DNA of 64,000 nucleotides from assembly GCA_963969395.1 (NCBI GenBank), contig OZ017795.1:38979063-39043062 (forward strand). Reading direction: 5' to 3'. The DNA is from Pseudoscleropodium purum. Taxonomy: Eukaryota > Streptophyta > Bryopsida > Hypnales > Brachytheciaceae. Position 1 is the stretch's first letter. Every line of letters starts with the position of its first letter. Positions 12,390 through 25,728 of the stretch are shown piece after piece. A program made the translations under genes and the position numbers. The notes under the pieces were generated by a model. That model was not told where the DNA came from. It searched no databases and was given only the letters and a program-made list of their open reading frames with translations.

Positions 12390-15300
12390 TGAATTTGTCT
12401 AGTGCATAGTAAAAGAAATTGTGTTTGTCAATTCAATCAAAGAAAAATTTATTATGTATAATTTTAATCTAATCATGTAGGAAGTACTTAAGTTATAATG
12501 AATATTAATGGCTCCTAATATTCATTTTTATATATTAGTGATATGGGTAGAATTTAATTGAGCTACTTGCTTGTTAGCATTATGATAGAACCACCCATTG
12601 TTTACCAAGGATCCATCCCCAACTTATAGGGTGCACTATTTCTAACCAAGACTAGAATAAATGTTCAACCAAAGCTTTGGATGTGTTTTTTCTTTTTTTC
12701 AAAGTTAAGACTAATCAAGTCATGACACATGTTCCAAAGTAGTGAGCGGAAAGAAGTTCTTGAATGATCTGGATTGAAAGACTCTAGCTACATGTTGGCT
12801 ATAGGTTTGGACCAACTGTCCACTTCCAAAATTTCATAGTAATTTGAATTCAAAGAATAAAATCACAAAAATTTGCCAATCTCTATGATTCTATTTTCTT
12901 ATGTGCTAGAGACTTTACATTGCCTTCTACTACTTTAGAATATGCCCAAATTGCTTAAGTGGTCGACAATGAGTGGTTCTACCATATTAAAATGCATAGC
13001 TTGAATTCCTGGATGTGCGACCAATTACTATGATTTTGTTGTGATAATTAACTACTATAGTTGTCTAAATGAAAAGTTATATGTGGCTCCATAAAGGAGG
13101 ATTGGAGGCATAGGCAATGGGAGCGTCTCAAATAGTAAGCCATGAGAGTCAATGGGTCATAGTCCTTCCTCGGCCCTCCTTTTAGGCCATATTGTGTCTA
13201 TTTTGCATCTGATTTTGTTATATTCATCTAATGAGGCCACCCATGGCTGATTAATGTATATTTTATTATTGGCAATGAAATCTAGTTTCATTTGGTTTAA
13301 GAAAAAATTGTATATGTGATTGTAATTCTAATTGAGTAATTGACTTGATGGTTGGTCAACTTAAGTGAGGTGTACAAATAGTTGACTTGCTTGAAAATAT
13401 GTATGAATGTTGACAAACTAATAAAATTATTTAACTATAAGTTGCACAATTTGGTATGTATAGGGGTTTAATTTTGTAAGCCTATACACTATAGCAAAGA
13501 TTATATTTACATATTGATAGGATAAAGATAATCTTATCTAGTCAATGAACTTGATAACTAGTTGTTTGTAATAGCAAATTTGCAAATCAAAATGCCTTAA
13601 TCTAGTAAATGTAGATTAGATGAATTGTAAGTGCAAGAGTTCCATTGGATAAAATTCATAAACCTTGCAAAAATTGAATATATAGTTATGGCAATTTCAT
13701 TAAGTATGAGAAGATGGAAGCATTTAGTCATTACGTGGATCCGGGCTGAACCGCACCAAAGAAATGATGGAGTATCGCCAAATATAACAAAGTTGACGTT
13801 GATTACAACTTTCTTGGATTTCTGAGCTTCAGATTAAATCTCAGAATCCAGATGGGGCTACAAAATCCGTCTCGATCAGCCTTACAAGTTCAAAAGTTTC
13901 TGAAACTTGACCGTCATAGTTTGGTACTGACATCTCAATTATCGTGGCTCTTGATCTGATCGATGCGTGTCAGAAATCCACCCAGCAAGCTAGTTGCATG
14001 CGCAAGTGAGGGTGATCGCAAATGACCGGTCAAGCATGTCCACGTAACAACTGCTGGCGTCCAAGTACATAATGTTAGTGATCATTTCAATGCGTTCAGG
14101 GCGAGTCTAAATCAGAAAACGTCATGGCAAGTTCATCACTTAAAAATCGAGATGAAGGCGAGGGCAAATTAAAAACTTGAGTCTGTTGGGGGACTTATGA
14201 CTGATCGAGGCTTCTCTGCATAAACAAGCTTGCCGACTCAGGACTGGTGTGCTTGATCGATAAACCCCTCCCATCATTTGCAAGTGAAGTTTTTATCAGT
14301 TTCGATAAATTGGCGGAATCTCATGCCTTCCAGACTCTTCTGGCTCACGGTTTGAAACTTAAATCTATTCCAAATTTTCCTAGTTTGCCTGTTTGCCTAA
14401 TTTTTTTAAAGATGAATTGTGCAGATGAATGGCACAGTTTTGACTCGTAGAATCGAGTCAATTTAACAAAATTGACTATAGAATGCTGCCGTTCAGCACG
14501 CCCACAACGAAAATGTGCCTAAGCCGGGTGCCAAAGTCCTGAATTTCCTCCAATTTGATGAGTATGTTAGTATCATGTCAAATGTCATTGAGAATACTAA
14601 ACGTCTATTTCGTTGAATTGGGCAATATTTCCTTACTTTGGCGTGGTTCAGGCCGTGCAGCTTGAAACCGAAATCTACACCTGTGACCTGTCCAAGTTTG
14701 TGGCCTAAAATTAGACCTTTCTGAAGTTATGTGTCACAACTTTTGGCTTCCGTAATATCGCCAATTTAAAGAAATTGGGGTTATTTGTTGGAGAGCCGGC
14801 TACCGGCAGCTAGATTAGCAAAACTGAGATGAGAATTTATGGAAGTAGTAGCCCAAACCATGGTTGATTAGTACGGGCTATAGCAAAAGAACTGCATTTA
14901 GTAAGCTAGTAAAAATCTCACGCATAGTCAAATAACCGTGGAGAACATATTAACAGTGAGGCTCATCAATTCTAATATTATCAACTGATAGCACTTCATT
15001 TCCATTGTTCAGAAACACTGTCTTACGTATTCGATTGTGGGTTCCGTTCCGAAGTAAGGCGGGCTTGAAAAATGTTCACTTCTCATTGAGCTATGTGCAG
15101 GATTCACACATAATAGGTGGATGGCATGCGACATGATGGATGCAACTTAACTTGTTCCAAAATAAAGTGGTCCACACCAAGTAACTTACACACTTAGACG
15201 TCAGATATACTACCTAGCTAGTTTGCATGACCAGGATGAGGGAAGCCACATAGAGTCATTGACCATGACACACTCACTCCACAAACTCTCATCGAAATCA

Positions 15301-15640
15301 ATTAATATCAGAAAGAGTTAATATGAACAACCGATGTCATTAGTTTATTGCAAGTCTTGTGCATTGTGGTACCGGCTTCGACCCACGGGGACATTGGTGA
15401 TGATCGAGCAGACGCTACATTTGCCGAACAAGCATTCAGGTGCCTTTACGAACTACTTGGCAGAGAATGTGAAGCGCCTTTGACTAATTTAAAATACAAA
15501 AAAAGTAGTCTGGTAGTGCAAAACCTCAATTCCTTCAAAGCTACATCGATCTCTTACTGCAAGCTTGAGTTTCCATGTAAATGGCCTGTCATTGAATTGC
15601 TTGTAAATGTTTCGACAATACCTCAGGCGAAGGAAACTAT
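12390..15640. other. Intergenic DNA; AT-rich to 13.6 kb, then a more balanced unique segment
   Basis: Up to about 13,630 this is ordinary AT-rich sequence. From 13,700 to 15,640 the base composition becomes noticeably more balanced and no repeat match is visible. It lies downstream of copy A of the unknown gene family. Open frames such as 14247-14450 and 15348-15692 have no recognisable domain and no splice context that I can support. Confidence 0.4.
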
Positions 15641-15747
15641 ATACTCCAGACAACTAAATGAAGTCCCTGGATCGCACAGAACCGCCGTCTGATGTCTGTA
15701 TACACTTCGATCACAGCCTCATTCCACATCCCAGTTGCATCCCGGTT

Positions 15748-17866
15748 TCATACATCCAAACCTCGAAGCTCGATTGGCCACGTAGGAGGCTCGATGCCGC
15801 TTTCCAAGCTCAGGCTTTGGATGGCCCACATCGACGCTTGATCCCAACTCATTCTTCCCTCAACAGAGAAGTTGAGGTTATACATAAGCCAAAAAATAGG
15901 CTGGCAACGAAACTTCCTCATGAGGAATTTCAAAGGCCAAACCTGTTGGACTTGGATTCCTTGACGTCTCTCCCCTTCAATAACTTCCACTAGGGAGTTT
16001 TGAATGTGTCGAAAAGTAAGGAAGGCGCGCTCTCCATATCTGGCCCTGATGTAAGTTTCCATATGCGTTGTGTTCTCATTCAGGAAAGCCTTGAGCTTCG
16101 TCGGAAGATCGTTCCCAACCTTTCTCTTTTCCCGGAGAGTCGAGAAGGCCAAATAGGTGACTGCCCCGCGATAATCCTCAAGAGTTGCCCAGATCCCATT
16201 GCCGAGCTTGGTGCGCAGTTTCGTCGCAGCAGGATAGATTTCCTCGAAGGCGTCCACATTGACACGGAGAGCTACTATTTGACAGAGATGGCAATAAACC
16301 TCGAGGGCTTCTCTTAAGATTGAGGTCCCCCTAATCCAGTTTGCTACATTTGCTCTCTGTTGTGCAATTGCAAGCACCACGAGGGGATTATTCTCCGGAG
16401 GCTGCACGCGCCAATGCGCCTGGCGATATTCCTCTGCAAGACAACCAATATAGTGATTGATGCACGTGAAAATTAGAGAAACTTATTCTAGCAAGCTTGC
16501 TTCAGATAGACTTACTCAAAGTTTCTTTTTCTTGGGATCCAATTCTACGGTCGGTTATTGTCACCGTTCATTTGTCAATAAGATATCCAATTGAGATACA
16601 CAAAGACTTTCAGCCAGCGTTTCTCACAGATCCTTAGCAGGCATTGAAAGGTGAAGCGACGGTCCCTTAGTTTTTTAAAAGCAGTGAGAATCACACACGG
16701 CTAAAAGTAATCAAAAGAATAGCATTGAAAGTACGTGCACTAAGCAAAAGGTCGACGTCCCATATCATACATGGTTTTCTAATCCGACATTACCAAATCA
16801 TGCAGTGTTGCTGCCACCTAACGGTGGCATGCATGGTAGCGTCCGTGTGTTACAAGTAACTTAAGAACATTTACAGAATCTAACAGCCACAGATACATGT
16901 AATTCTCGTTTGATTCGCTGAAAAGTCAAACGTCTCCTCCAATTTTCGGTAGGACTTACTACAGACTGACTAGTATTAGAGAGCAAGACCCGAAAACTAG
17001 GAGACCTAATAGATTTGGACCCCGGGCATGTCCCGATGCAGGCGAGGCAGCACAAGGTTAGCGTGCTTTAATTTGTATCCACAGCTGATACTCCTTGCAA
17101 TTTGCAAGATTTGCACAAAAAGTGCCCAAAAGAGCCAATTGCTAATCTCAGCAAATTAAAAGATGGCCGAGAACATGTTGTAAGTTCAAGAACATACCTT
17201 TCTTCTAATCGGGAACTCACTACAGCGATAACGTTGCTGCTGCTAGCTACAGATTGATATGGGCGTCAATTCATTAGCCCAACGTTCATTATTACAGTCT
17301 TTAGTATTAGTGTAACGTAGTGTCTTCTACTCTTTTGAATTGCAAGGCATGTCCAAAAGCAAGTGGATCCACAAATTTCTGTCTATCAAACTTAAAGTCC
17401 CTAAGGACCAGATTTATGCATCTTCAGCTAGATGACACACCTCGGAGTACTTTTCAACCAGAACTTAACACTCGAAAAAACAAACTTGTTTTTTTCAAAG
17501 TAGAGAATGATCGTAAACTTCTGAAATCAGCTTAACAATGTAGCACGTGCAAAAGTACCATTCCAGAACCAAATCGAACATGGAATACCACCGCGCCAGG
17601 CTTGTTCTTCCCTGATTTAAGCAGTGATTACCAATTCAAGAAAAGAAAGCTGAAATCAGAAAAGAAAAACCTAAAAGGTTCACAATTGCAATGGCTAGAT
17701 CGTAGATCCAAGGTAATTAGCACTCCTATCCCAACATCTCCAAAGACAAAGACTGCATTTGTTAATCTAAGAAATCACGAGTAAGAGATATTAGGACTGT
17801 GGGGAGGAGTAGAGACCTACCAGTAATAGCAGCGACGGCCGTGAAAATTGTTTCCAAGAAATCCAT
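15748..17866 (-). pseudogene. Unknown two-exon family, copy A (premature stop)
   Basis: Exon 1 is 17821-17866 (MDFLETIFTAVAAIT plus one base, then the donor GTAGGT). Exon 2 is 16433-15748, after the acceptor TTGTCTTGCAG. The phase closes to give 243 aa. Exon 2 aligns along its length with copy C (YLAFSTL, RCQPIFWLMYN, GRMSW-Q-SMWAIQ, LRGL-V). The TGA at 15748-15750 replaces the TGG that encodes Trp in GL-VWN of copies B and C. The frame stays open and homologous for some 30 codons past it (IEVYTDIRRRF), so this is a nonsense mutation in an otherwise intact gene. I do not recognise the family and assign no function. A shortened protein could still be made. Confidence 0.7.
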
Positions 17867-18012
17867 CTCCTTGGTGAGAGCTTGGACAATATCAGCAACG
17901 TGGTTGTGCTGCTCAGCGTGCTTGCGAGGTCTCCAAAACTCCAACGCAAAAAGAGATCGATGAAGCACAAGTGAAAGTTGGTGAAGACCGTAGCCGACAT
18001 TTGCAGCACTGA

Positions 18013-18025
18013 ATTTATTTTATTG
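18013..18025 (-). promoter_or_regulatory. TATA-like element of copy A
   Basis: On the minus strand the sequence reads GGGCAATAAAATAAATTC, at the place where copies B and C have GGTATAAAAGC and AGTATAAAAGT. The 5' leader that follows (CTTCATCGATCTCTTTTTGC) also matches copy B. The box is weaker than in B and C. Confidence 0.5.
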
Positions 18026-18364
18026 CCCTCTCTCACAACTCGGTGGGTGGGAACTTTAGAACACTGAGAACGGAGCCTTTTGCAAATTTGCTATGCAACC
18101 CGGCACCAAAAAGGGTGCAAGGTTCCATAGGGTTTAGGAAGGTCAAATCAATGAAAAAATGTGTGGATGAGAATGTATGTGATGGATGAAATGATGACAC
18201 AATTTGCATTTCGTATAAGTTAAAGATATATTCAACTTTTGTCGTTGTTAGTATTCAAGACCTTGGTTAAATGAGGATCTTTTTGAATCTTTGAAGATTT
18301 ACCCTTTTGGAATTTTGTTGGCATGTGATTATGTAGAAGATTATTTCATTTTATGCTCAAATGT

Positions 18365-18735
18365 TTTCAAGTAATTTTTTAAGTTATAATTTTATGATGG
18401 TAGCAACAATAAAATCTTCACTGAAAATTTTTTAATATGAAAAGTGCACTTGTAAGTGTACTATGAATCAAGCAACAAACTACACAAATAGTGACAAAAG
18501 CAAGTGAAAACTTTTTTCAAAACATGATTATCTTTTCATTTTTTTTTTAAAGTTATAATTTCATGATGGTAATAACAATAAAATCTTCATTGAAAATTTT
18601 TTAATATGAAAAGTGTACTTCTAATAGTTCTAAGTTTATTGTGACTCAAGCAACAAAATACACAAATAGTGACAAAAGCAATTGAATTTTTTTTCAAAAT
18701 ATGATAATCCTTTCTTTTTCATTGTTTTTTTTAGA
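18365..18735 (+). repeat. Tandem duplication, unit about 170 bp
   Basis: The phrase AAGTTATAATTT(T/C)ATGATGG starts at 18381 and again at 18550. It is followed both times by CAATAAAATCTTCA-TGAAAA, then ACACAAATAGTGACAAAAGCA. The two units differ by several substitutions and a short insertion. Confidence 0.8.
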
Positions 18736-18829
18736 AACTTTATTAAATAATGACTTTCTTAAAATATAGCATTGTTTTTTCCTTTTTTCTTTCCTTTTTA
18801 AAATTATGATCTTATGACTTGAAAGTTTT

Positions 18830-19570
18830 TCTATCTAACCTTATTCATCAATCAATTTTGGATCAGGTTACTTTTACATAGGAATAATAAGAAAAAATAA
18901 CTCCTAAACAATGGCTCTAGATTCTTTGAAAATTTTGGATTTTTTTCAAGGATATATATTCTTTATACAAAAATTTGTAGATATTTTAAGCACTTGTTTG
19001 TAGAGAAATTTTGGCTTGAAAGTTCTACAGTCTCTATTTTGCATAATTCATTATGAAAATTTACATGAATTTCAATTATGACCTAGAGATTCAACCATTA
19101 GATCTTGATGAAATTTTGGAAAGTGGTGAGCAAATTGTTAACTTATTCTACATTAAGATGAAAACGAAAACCTCAATAAAAATGAAAAATTATTTTTATA
19201 AAGAAATGAATTCATTCAAATGTACAATATTATTGGAGTATTTGATAAATACTTAAGATAAAATAATGAAATTGCCATTATATATTCTTTGGTCATTGAT
19301 TTTTTTGTAAATCAATTTAAAGAAAATTTTTATTTGATCATAATAAATTCATATTCTAACTTTTTAAGCAAATAGGTTTTGTTATCAATAAAAAGATTGG
19401 TGAATTATAAAAGGAAAATGCTTTGAAATAAATTTAGTAAATATTTATATGTGTTTTTTCAAATTTGATAATATATAACTATAGACAATTTTTGTTCATG
19501 ATGAATAATATTTAAAAAAATGAAAACCTCAATAAAGATGAAAAGTGCATATTCTATACTATACATCTAC
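18830..19570 (+). repeat. R6 dispersed repeat, second copy
   Basis: It is collinear with 1980-3260 but diverged (TTTGTAGATATTTTAAGC, AAATATTTATATGTGTTTTT, TTCATGATGAA). A 67-codon open frame at 19053 lies inside the repeat and is not supported as a gene. Confidence 0.45.
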
Positions 19571-19749
19571 ACTAAAGTTTTGCCAAAGACAACTTCCTTA
19601 ATTAATCCCTGAGTACCCTAGTGCCTTAAATATGGCCTCTTAAAAATGAAAGATTTCCTCAAATCAGTCAAAGGACATGTCTCTTTCCTATAGTTCCAAG
19701 CTTGTTTTTACTACCAATCAATACAATCAACATAGGGTGGGTGCTCAGG

Positions 19750-20170
19750 AGTTTAGGGTTAAAGCTAGAAGAAATTTATTTAAATAAAGACATATGATAT
19801 CAAAAGGCATCTTGAGATTTAATGAATTATTTTGATTCCAAAAAAATTATACAAAATTATTAAAAGTTGATTACAAAAATTATAGAATAATCAATAATTA
19901 TTTAATTTTAATTTAAGACATTTTTTTATTTTAATACAATGTTTACACTTACAAAACAAAATAATTATGAACTAATGGAAAATATATGTATAAAGCAAAA
20001 TTAACAATGAATAGACTTAAAAATATGAATAGACAATATAAATCAAAATGCAATTTCATTTATCTTTTATTAGGTATTATGCCAAAATACTAGTCAATAC
20101 TTAAAATTTATAAAACAATGAAAAAGAATTGTATAATTTGCTCTTAAAATGTATTAAAGGTTCAAGATTT
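19750..20170 (+). repeat. R5 dispersed repeat, copy b
   Basis: It shares ATGATATCAAAAGGCATCTT and the following A/T run with copies at 9811 and 31565. It is preceded by TTTAGGGTTAA, which resembles the R1 end that precedes copy a. Confidence 0.5.
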
Positions 20171-20758
20171 TTATATAGATATGTTAACATGTGAGTTTAG
20201 AAATGCAAGGTTAGCCTATGAGCCTTGAAAGTAGGTTTTTGCAAGTATAGAACTTGAGACAAGAGAAGCTAAAATCTTTATAATTATTTTTTTAGGTTTA
20301 GAAATATGTCTATTTTTTAATAAAATTATTATTTTCAAAAAATTAAACTACAATTGTAGAAAATATAAATATCCTATAACCATGGATAATAATTTGGTCA
20401 TGATGAGCCCATAAAACCTCAAAGAAGTCTTGAGGCAAATATTGAAACAATCTAAATGGTATTTCAATGGATACTCTTACTCCCAAACCATGCCATTTTA
20501 GAACTTACTTTAGGGATCAAGGACTTTGCATTCATTAATAAATTATGCACAATTACAAAACCTTTATTAATCTCGGCCTTCCTAAACCATTCTTCAAAAA
20601 CATAAATGTCTTATACTACTAACCTCCAAATACACTACTTGAATCACATTTACATGTAAAGATATATTCTAAGAAAAATGATAAGGGCAACAACAATATT
20701 ACAATAACCATAGGCCTTTTTAGTTCTTCACTTTGACAATTCCAATCCTAAAAAAGAA

Positions 20759-20780
20759 CAACTTCAATTTATTGAAGTTG
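20759..20780. repeat. Perfect 22-bp palindrome
   Basis: CAACTTCAAT and ATTGAAGTTG are exact inverted arms of 10 bases around a TT centre. No partner gene is visible. It may simply be a chance hairpin. Confidence 0.6.
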
Positions 20781-21963
20781 AAGGTAGGGGCATGAATAAA
20801 CCTCCATCTTTCTCAAAATTCATCTTACAAAAATACTTGAAAAGGTAATATAGGTGCTTGTAGTTCACATATTCTGGTTGTCTTTCAATTATAGCTACAA
20901 CCATGCCAATAAAACTAGGGTACAAGCATTTTGAAAATGTGTTGTTGTAATAGAAATGCAATACGTATTTGAAAAAGTATCAATTCCAATTTCTATACAT
21001 ATTTTGGTTTGATTCCTAGAAATGCATGGTAGCATGAAAATATTGATGACATTTTCCTCACATTTTGATATTATGATGTTCATTTGTTGGTGCATTAGAA
21101 ATCCTTTGAATATTCTTTTCTTTCTAAATTGTTGTAAACTAGTTTGGGTTTATAGGGCTATCTAGTTCAAATATAGTAGGCTCAAAAAATCTTGAGTTGG
21201 TGAAGAGAAAACATAGAGACATAATCTTTGTGATGTTCTTGTAGACAAAAGCCTAAATGTTATAGAAGAAGCATCTCCTTCTTGGTCAAATTTGTACATG
21301 TAGGGATTGGTCAAACTTTTGGCACTTCTTGGCTAGTCTAAAACCTATGAATGCTTTGATCTCATTATATATTGTTCCATGTCATCTAAACATGATTAAA
21401 AGTCAAAGATTTCTACCTTATTGCCGTTATATACTTTCTTGTGCCAACAATAGGTCAAAGTTGAATTGCTATTGGAGTCCAAACTCATGTTGTTTTGCAA
21501 TGCAATCAAGGCATTTTTTTTGCTCCTTCATGAGTGTGGCACTTTGCACTTGGAGGGTGCACTACATACTTAGTATCTTTAAACATTACTTGCGTTCAAG
21601 CCCCTATTGTACATGGGCTTTGTAGGTAAATTTCTTGAATTTATATGGAGCTATATTTACCTAAATTTCTAAATTGTGCTTATTTTGTATACCCTATCTT
21701 TAGTTATATATTTTTTTCATGTTTTTTTAGTATCCAATGTTCATTATAAATAAAGAAGAGTTGCACAATTCTCACTAATATTTATAGGATCAAAAGAGAA
21801 TTTATCATTAAAGGTTTGGCATAAATATATAATACTCCATATACCATACATTAAAAATTAAGAAGTGCAACATTTTGAAAGGACATCCAAAATATTCCAA
21901 AACAACCAATACATTCCAGCACATTAAAAGTGAAGTCCAAAATAACCAATATATTTCTGCACA
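20781..21963. other. Intergenic DNA, no gene seen
   Basis: AT-rich sequence with scattered short open frames, the longest 98 codons at 21329-21625. None has a recognisable domain or a homologue elsewhere in the window. Confidence 0.4.
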
Positions 21964-22906
21964 TTAAACCCTAAAGGACCGTCTTATATTTTTTGGTTGT
22001 ATAGAAATTTTGGGCAAGTATTTGTGACTAGAAATTCCATATTTTAGCTTGAAATTTTAGAAGAAGGTGTGGACAAGGAATATCTTAAATATGCAACAAA
22101 TTTCACAACATTTGGAAATATGAGTCAAAAGTTATAGCCAAATATGTTATTTTTTTTCATAACTGGGCAGTTTGGGCAAATAAAAAAAAAATCACTTTTT
22201 TCTAAAACCGAAATTTGAAATTGGTTTTCTAGACTTGTATATACAAAGAAAGCTTTGAATCATTCCATTTTGATCAATCAATCATAAATTATGAGAATTT
22301 ATTGTTTTGGGACAATTATGGATTTGCTACTCTAAAATAAACTTTGAAATCCTTCATTTTACCCAATTTTCAATATTTTTGAAAAAAAATAAAATCCTAT
22401 GATGTAAATTGTTTATTACAAAATATCAACCATTGGAATTGTCATTTTTCAATTCCATATTTTAATTCTTAATAATTTAGTATTTTGAATCATTGTCTAC
22501 TAATATCTAGCTACTTACTAATTGTTTCCTATTTGTTGTACAATTCCAAATGATCTGAAATTTTTCAAGCATATGGGAAACCTATTTAGGAAAAAGAATT
22601 CAAAGAAGCACCATCATTTTGGTCATTTTTTCATAGAAAAAAGAGTTTGTGAAGTGCAATTGTTCAACTTTCACTCTTTCAGCAAGGCAAAAAAATGATT
22701 TTAGTAAATTTGAATGCTTATATCTTGCAATCTAAGCGGTGGAAATGTCTAAAATTCTTACCACATGTTTTTTATACTACATAGTACAAGAACCTATGGT
22801 TATGTATGTCAAAAAAAGTTTTTTTTCAAAATTTGCTACTTGTATTAAAAATGGCAATTTCTGAGCTTTTTTAGTGAAAACATAATCATGGAATTTTAGG
22901 GTTTAA
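21964..22906 (-). repeat. R1 repeat, copy d (full length, ~940 bp)
   Basis: It starts TTAAACCCTAAAGGACC and ends TTTTAGGG-TTTAA. The inner sequence runs in reverse relative to copies a, b and e (ATGAGTCAAAAGTTATAGCC, then TTGAATCATTCCATTTTGAT). With copy g it gives the best estimate of family length. Confidence 0.8.
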
Positions 22907-24649
22907 AGTGAAGTCCAAAACAACAATGATAGTGTAACATCTTGAAACTGAAACTATTTATGAGGGCTTGGACAAGATACTAAATATAGCATCAAGTAAT
23001 ATATTCTGCCAAAGCATATACAAAGGATTACAAAGGATTTAGGATTTTAGGGCCAAGTGAAAAAAACCAATGGTCCAATGCCATGTCAATGAAGAAATAC
23101 AAGTCTTGTGGTTACAAATACAGCATATAGAATGGCAGCCATACCCCTCTCAAAACCTAAACCCTAAACCCTCAGTCTTCTTTTGCATCTAAATTTTACA
23201 AAGGATATGATGTTATAGTCTCCTTTTGGAGAAATGAATGGTTTATAAGTGGGGGCCCTTTATAAATAAATTTTAAAGCAAATTGATGGCCTATTGGTTT
23301 TTTGACTAGCTATAATTTTAACCTTTGGTAAGATTTTTTACACTTACCATTGGATTTGGGACCTGAAAGCCCCACCTACCTTTGATATGTCTTAAATAAC
23401 TTGTAATAGTTATCTATTAAAACTTTACAACCTTGGAATTTTTAATGACACCATTTTTATAAACTCTAATTTTTTTTAAAAGGGGGTCTTTATTTCTAGC
23501 CCTAGAAGTAAATTTTATCACTGGGCTTACACCATACCATACTAAAACCAATTTTTTTGCTTTATCTAAGAGGAGATAGTACAATTCAACATGAAGGTTA
23601 GAAAATTGGAAGTTTCCTTGTTGAGGGACACAAGACAATTGTCTAATATGATTTGACTACTGTCCTTGATTGGTGGAATAGGCTTGTCGACACTTCATAG
23701 GAGGTATTATGTCAAGAGTACTAATTGGTGGCTATTTGTTTTGATATAAGGTCCTAATTTATCTATGAGTAAGGGGGTTCGAATTTTTCCAATGTGGAGT
23801 AACTTCCTAAATAAGGTGTTTGACGTAATAATTTTTTCTCCTTGACCTATGTCCTATTTTTTGGGGGACTATGGAAGAATTTATTGGGGGTGGAAGGCCC
23901 ATTTCTTTGACACCCAAGACATGGACTTTTTTTTACATTGACCAAATTATGGCATGGTTGGGTATAATTTAAGGACTATAACTTGGAGCCCTCACAATTT
24001 AGTTTGCATTGTTTGGCTCTTATAAGGTGGTGGAAGAGTGTAGTGTGAGGTTTAGAGATGGCGTCTACACAAGTCTTTTATGATGCAACATGTGTGAAAC
24101 TTTGATTTGATTTGTAGTTCTTGTTCTTGTGTAATATATGGAGCTTTTTTAATTTGATTTTTCTTTTGTATTTCTCCATTAAAAACCATTAAAAACCATT
24201 AAAAACTTCTATTTCTATTGCAAAAAATAAAATGCTTTAAAAATTGTTTGCACAAAATTAAAGATTATCCATAATTTTCTCATTATTAATTCAAATTGAA
24301 TGAATCAAATCTTTCTATATAGACAAAAACACTTCTTATGAGGAATAAAATTTTAAAATTTTAATTTTAATTCTTTGTGATTTTTGGATGTTGCTGATGA
24401 ACTCTATTTTGGGCTTTGGATGGCATATGTTTAGCTTCTAGGCATTGATTGAAAGAAAAGTTATTTCCCCAAATAGTTAAATAGTGAGATTTTCTTAACT
24501 TTATAAAATGAAAAAAAATAAATGAAAAAAAATTAAAATTGTATGAACCTACTTATCTATCCAAAACCTAATCCAAAATCTATTTTGTCCTCCAAACTCC
24601 AAAGGGACAATAGAAATTTAGGAATTTATTTTATATAATGAAATAAATT
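22907..24649. other. Intergenic DNA with a short telomere-like run
   Basis: No gene seen. At 23151-23173 there is a short run of the plant telomere repeat (CCTAAACCCTAAACCCT), about two and a half units, far too short to be a chromosome end. At 24179-24208 the 10-mer CCATTAAAAA occurs three times in a row. Confidence 0.5.
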
Positions 24650-25400
24650 TTTTCATTAATGTTTTCTTAGTCCTTTACTTTATTAGAATTTTATAGGTTA
24701 TTGCAAGTGTGTGTTTGGTAATGAAAATTGTCAAGAGAACATTTTATTATCTATTTTTTTAATTAATATATTTTTGGAGATGAAATGCTTAAAATTCTCA
24801 AATACTATATAGTAATATAGGTTGAGAATTTGAGATTGAAAAAGTTCCAAGATTATAAATAGATTTTGTATGGTAGTAATTTTAATTTGACATGTTTAGT
24901 CTGTAGTCATTAGTCAAAGGATTAATTAAAAAGTCCTAAATTTTAGAACATAGAATGATAATTAAAAAACGTGAAGAAAGAAGAGATCAAAAAATCTTAC
25001 ATTTTACACATTTAAGTCAATTTCACAATATCTTTTTGACTTTTGTAATTCAAAAGCTTACTTTGAAAAAGAAAGGTTTCAAGAACTTCACCGCTTTCTT
25101 GGATCATTATATGAGTTAGTCTTCTAACATATTGTTACAATAGTAAATCTTAAAAGTATCTAACCAAACTTCCATTATACATTTGTAACTAACTTTTTTG
25201 CTGAAAAGTTTTTTTGAAAACCATCTTGTACTAAATGAGATAATTCTCTTATTTGATAATTACAAGCAATTGAAGGAAGCCAATCCTCAAAAGGTAATTG
25301 AAAGATCTAGAATGACATCGTGGTTTGACCACAGTGATGACAGAGACCAAAGTGACAACAAGATAACTCTTATCTTAAATGCTAGCATTGTTACATATAT

Positions 25401-25415
25401 AAAACTTTCTAGAAT
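25401..25415 (+). promoter_or_regulatory. Heat-shock-type element in copy B promoter
   Basis: AAAACTTTCTAGAAT contains the inverted pentamer pair nTTCn-nGAAn (TTCTAGAA). It lies about 177 bases before the TATA box, as in copy C. A TTTGACC W-box core lies at 25324-25330 and a telo-box AAACCCTAA at 25438-25446. Binding is inferred from motif knowledge only. Confidence 0.45.
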
Positions 25416-25591
25416 TTTTCACTTGTTTATTCTTGGTAAACCCTAATGACATCCAAACATGTAACTTCTCGAAGAAGCTTTGGAGCTTGATGAAAGGACT
25501 TGAATTAATGATTTAGTATTGTTATAATCATAGGCTCTGCTCTCGTTTGAATATTCCCCAAGTCAAAAGGTCCTATAGCCGTGGAGAGGGG

Positions 25592-25598
25592 TATAAAA
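25592..25598 (+). promoter_or_regulatory. TATA box of copy B
   Basis: TATAAAA within GGGGTATAAAAGCCGG, 131 bases before the exon 1 ATG. The following 5' leader (CGGTTGTCCTCTC, CACCATTT-TAGTGCTTCA) is nearly identical in copy C, which supports a real core promoter. Confidence 0.7.
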
Positions 25599-25728
25599 GC
25601 CGGCTCGGTTGTCCTCTCGTCACCATTTCTAGTGCTTCATCGATCTCTTGCAGCATTGGAGTTCGGCAAGCAAGCTAGCTTACCAACACTTTGCTGGTGC
25701 TGTGCAAGTGCAGACCGCGCCGAAGGAG

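Noticed and set aside
23151..23173. Telomere
   Set aside because: Only about two and a half CCCTAAA units inside intergenic DNA. Not a chromosome end.
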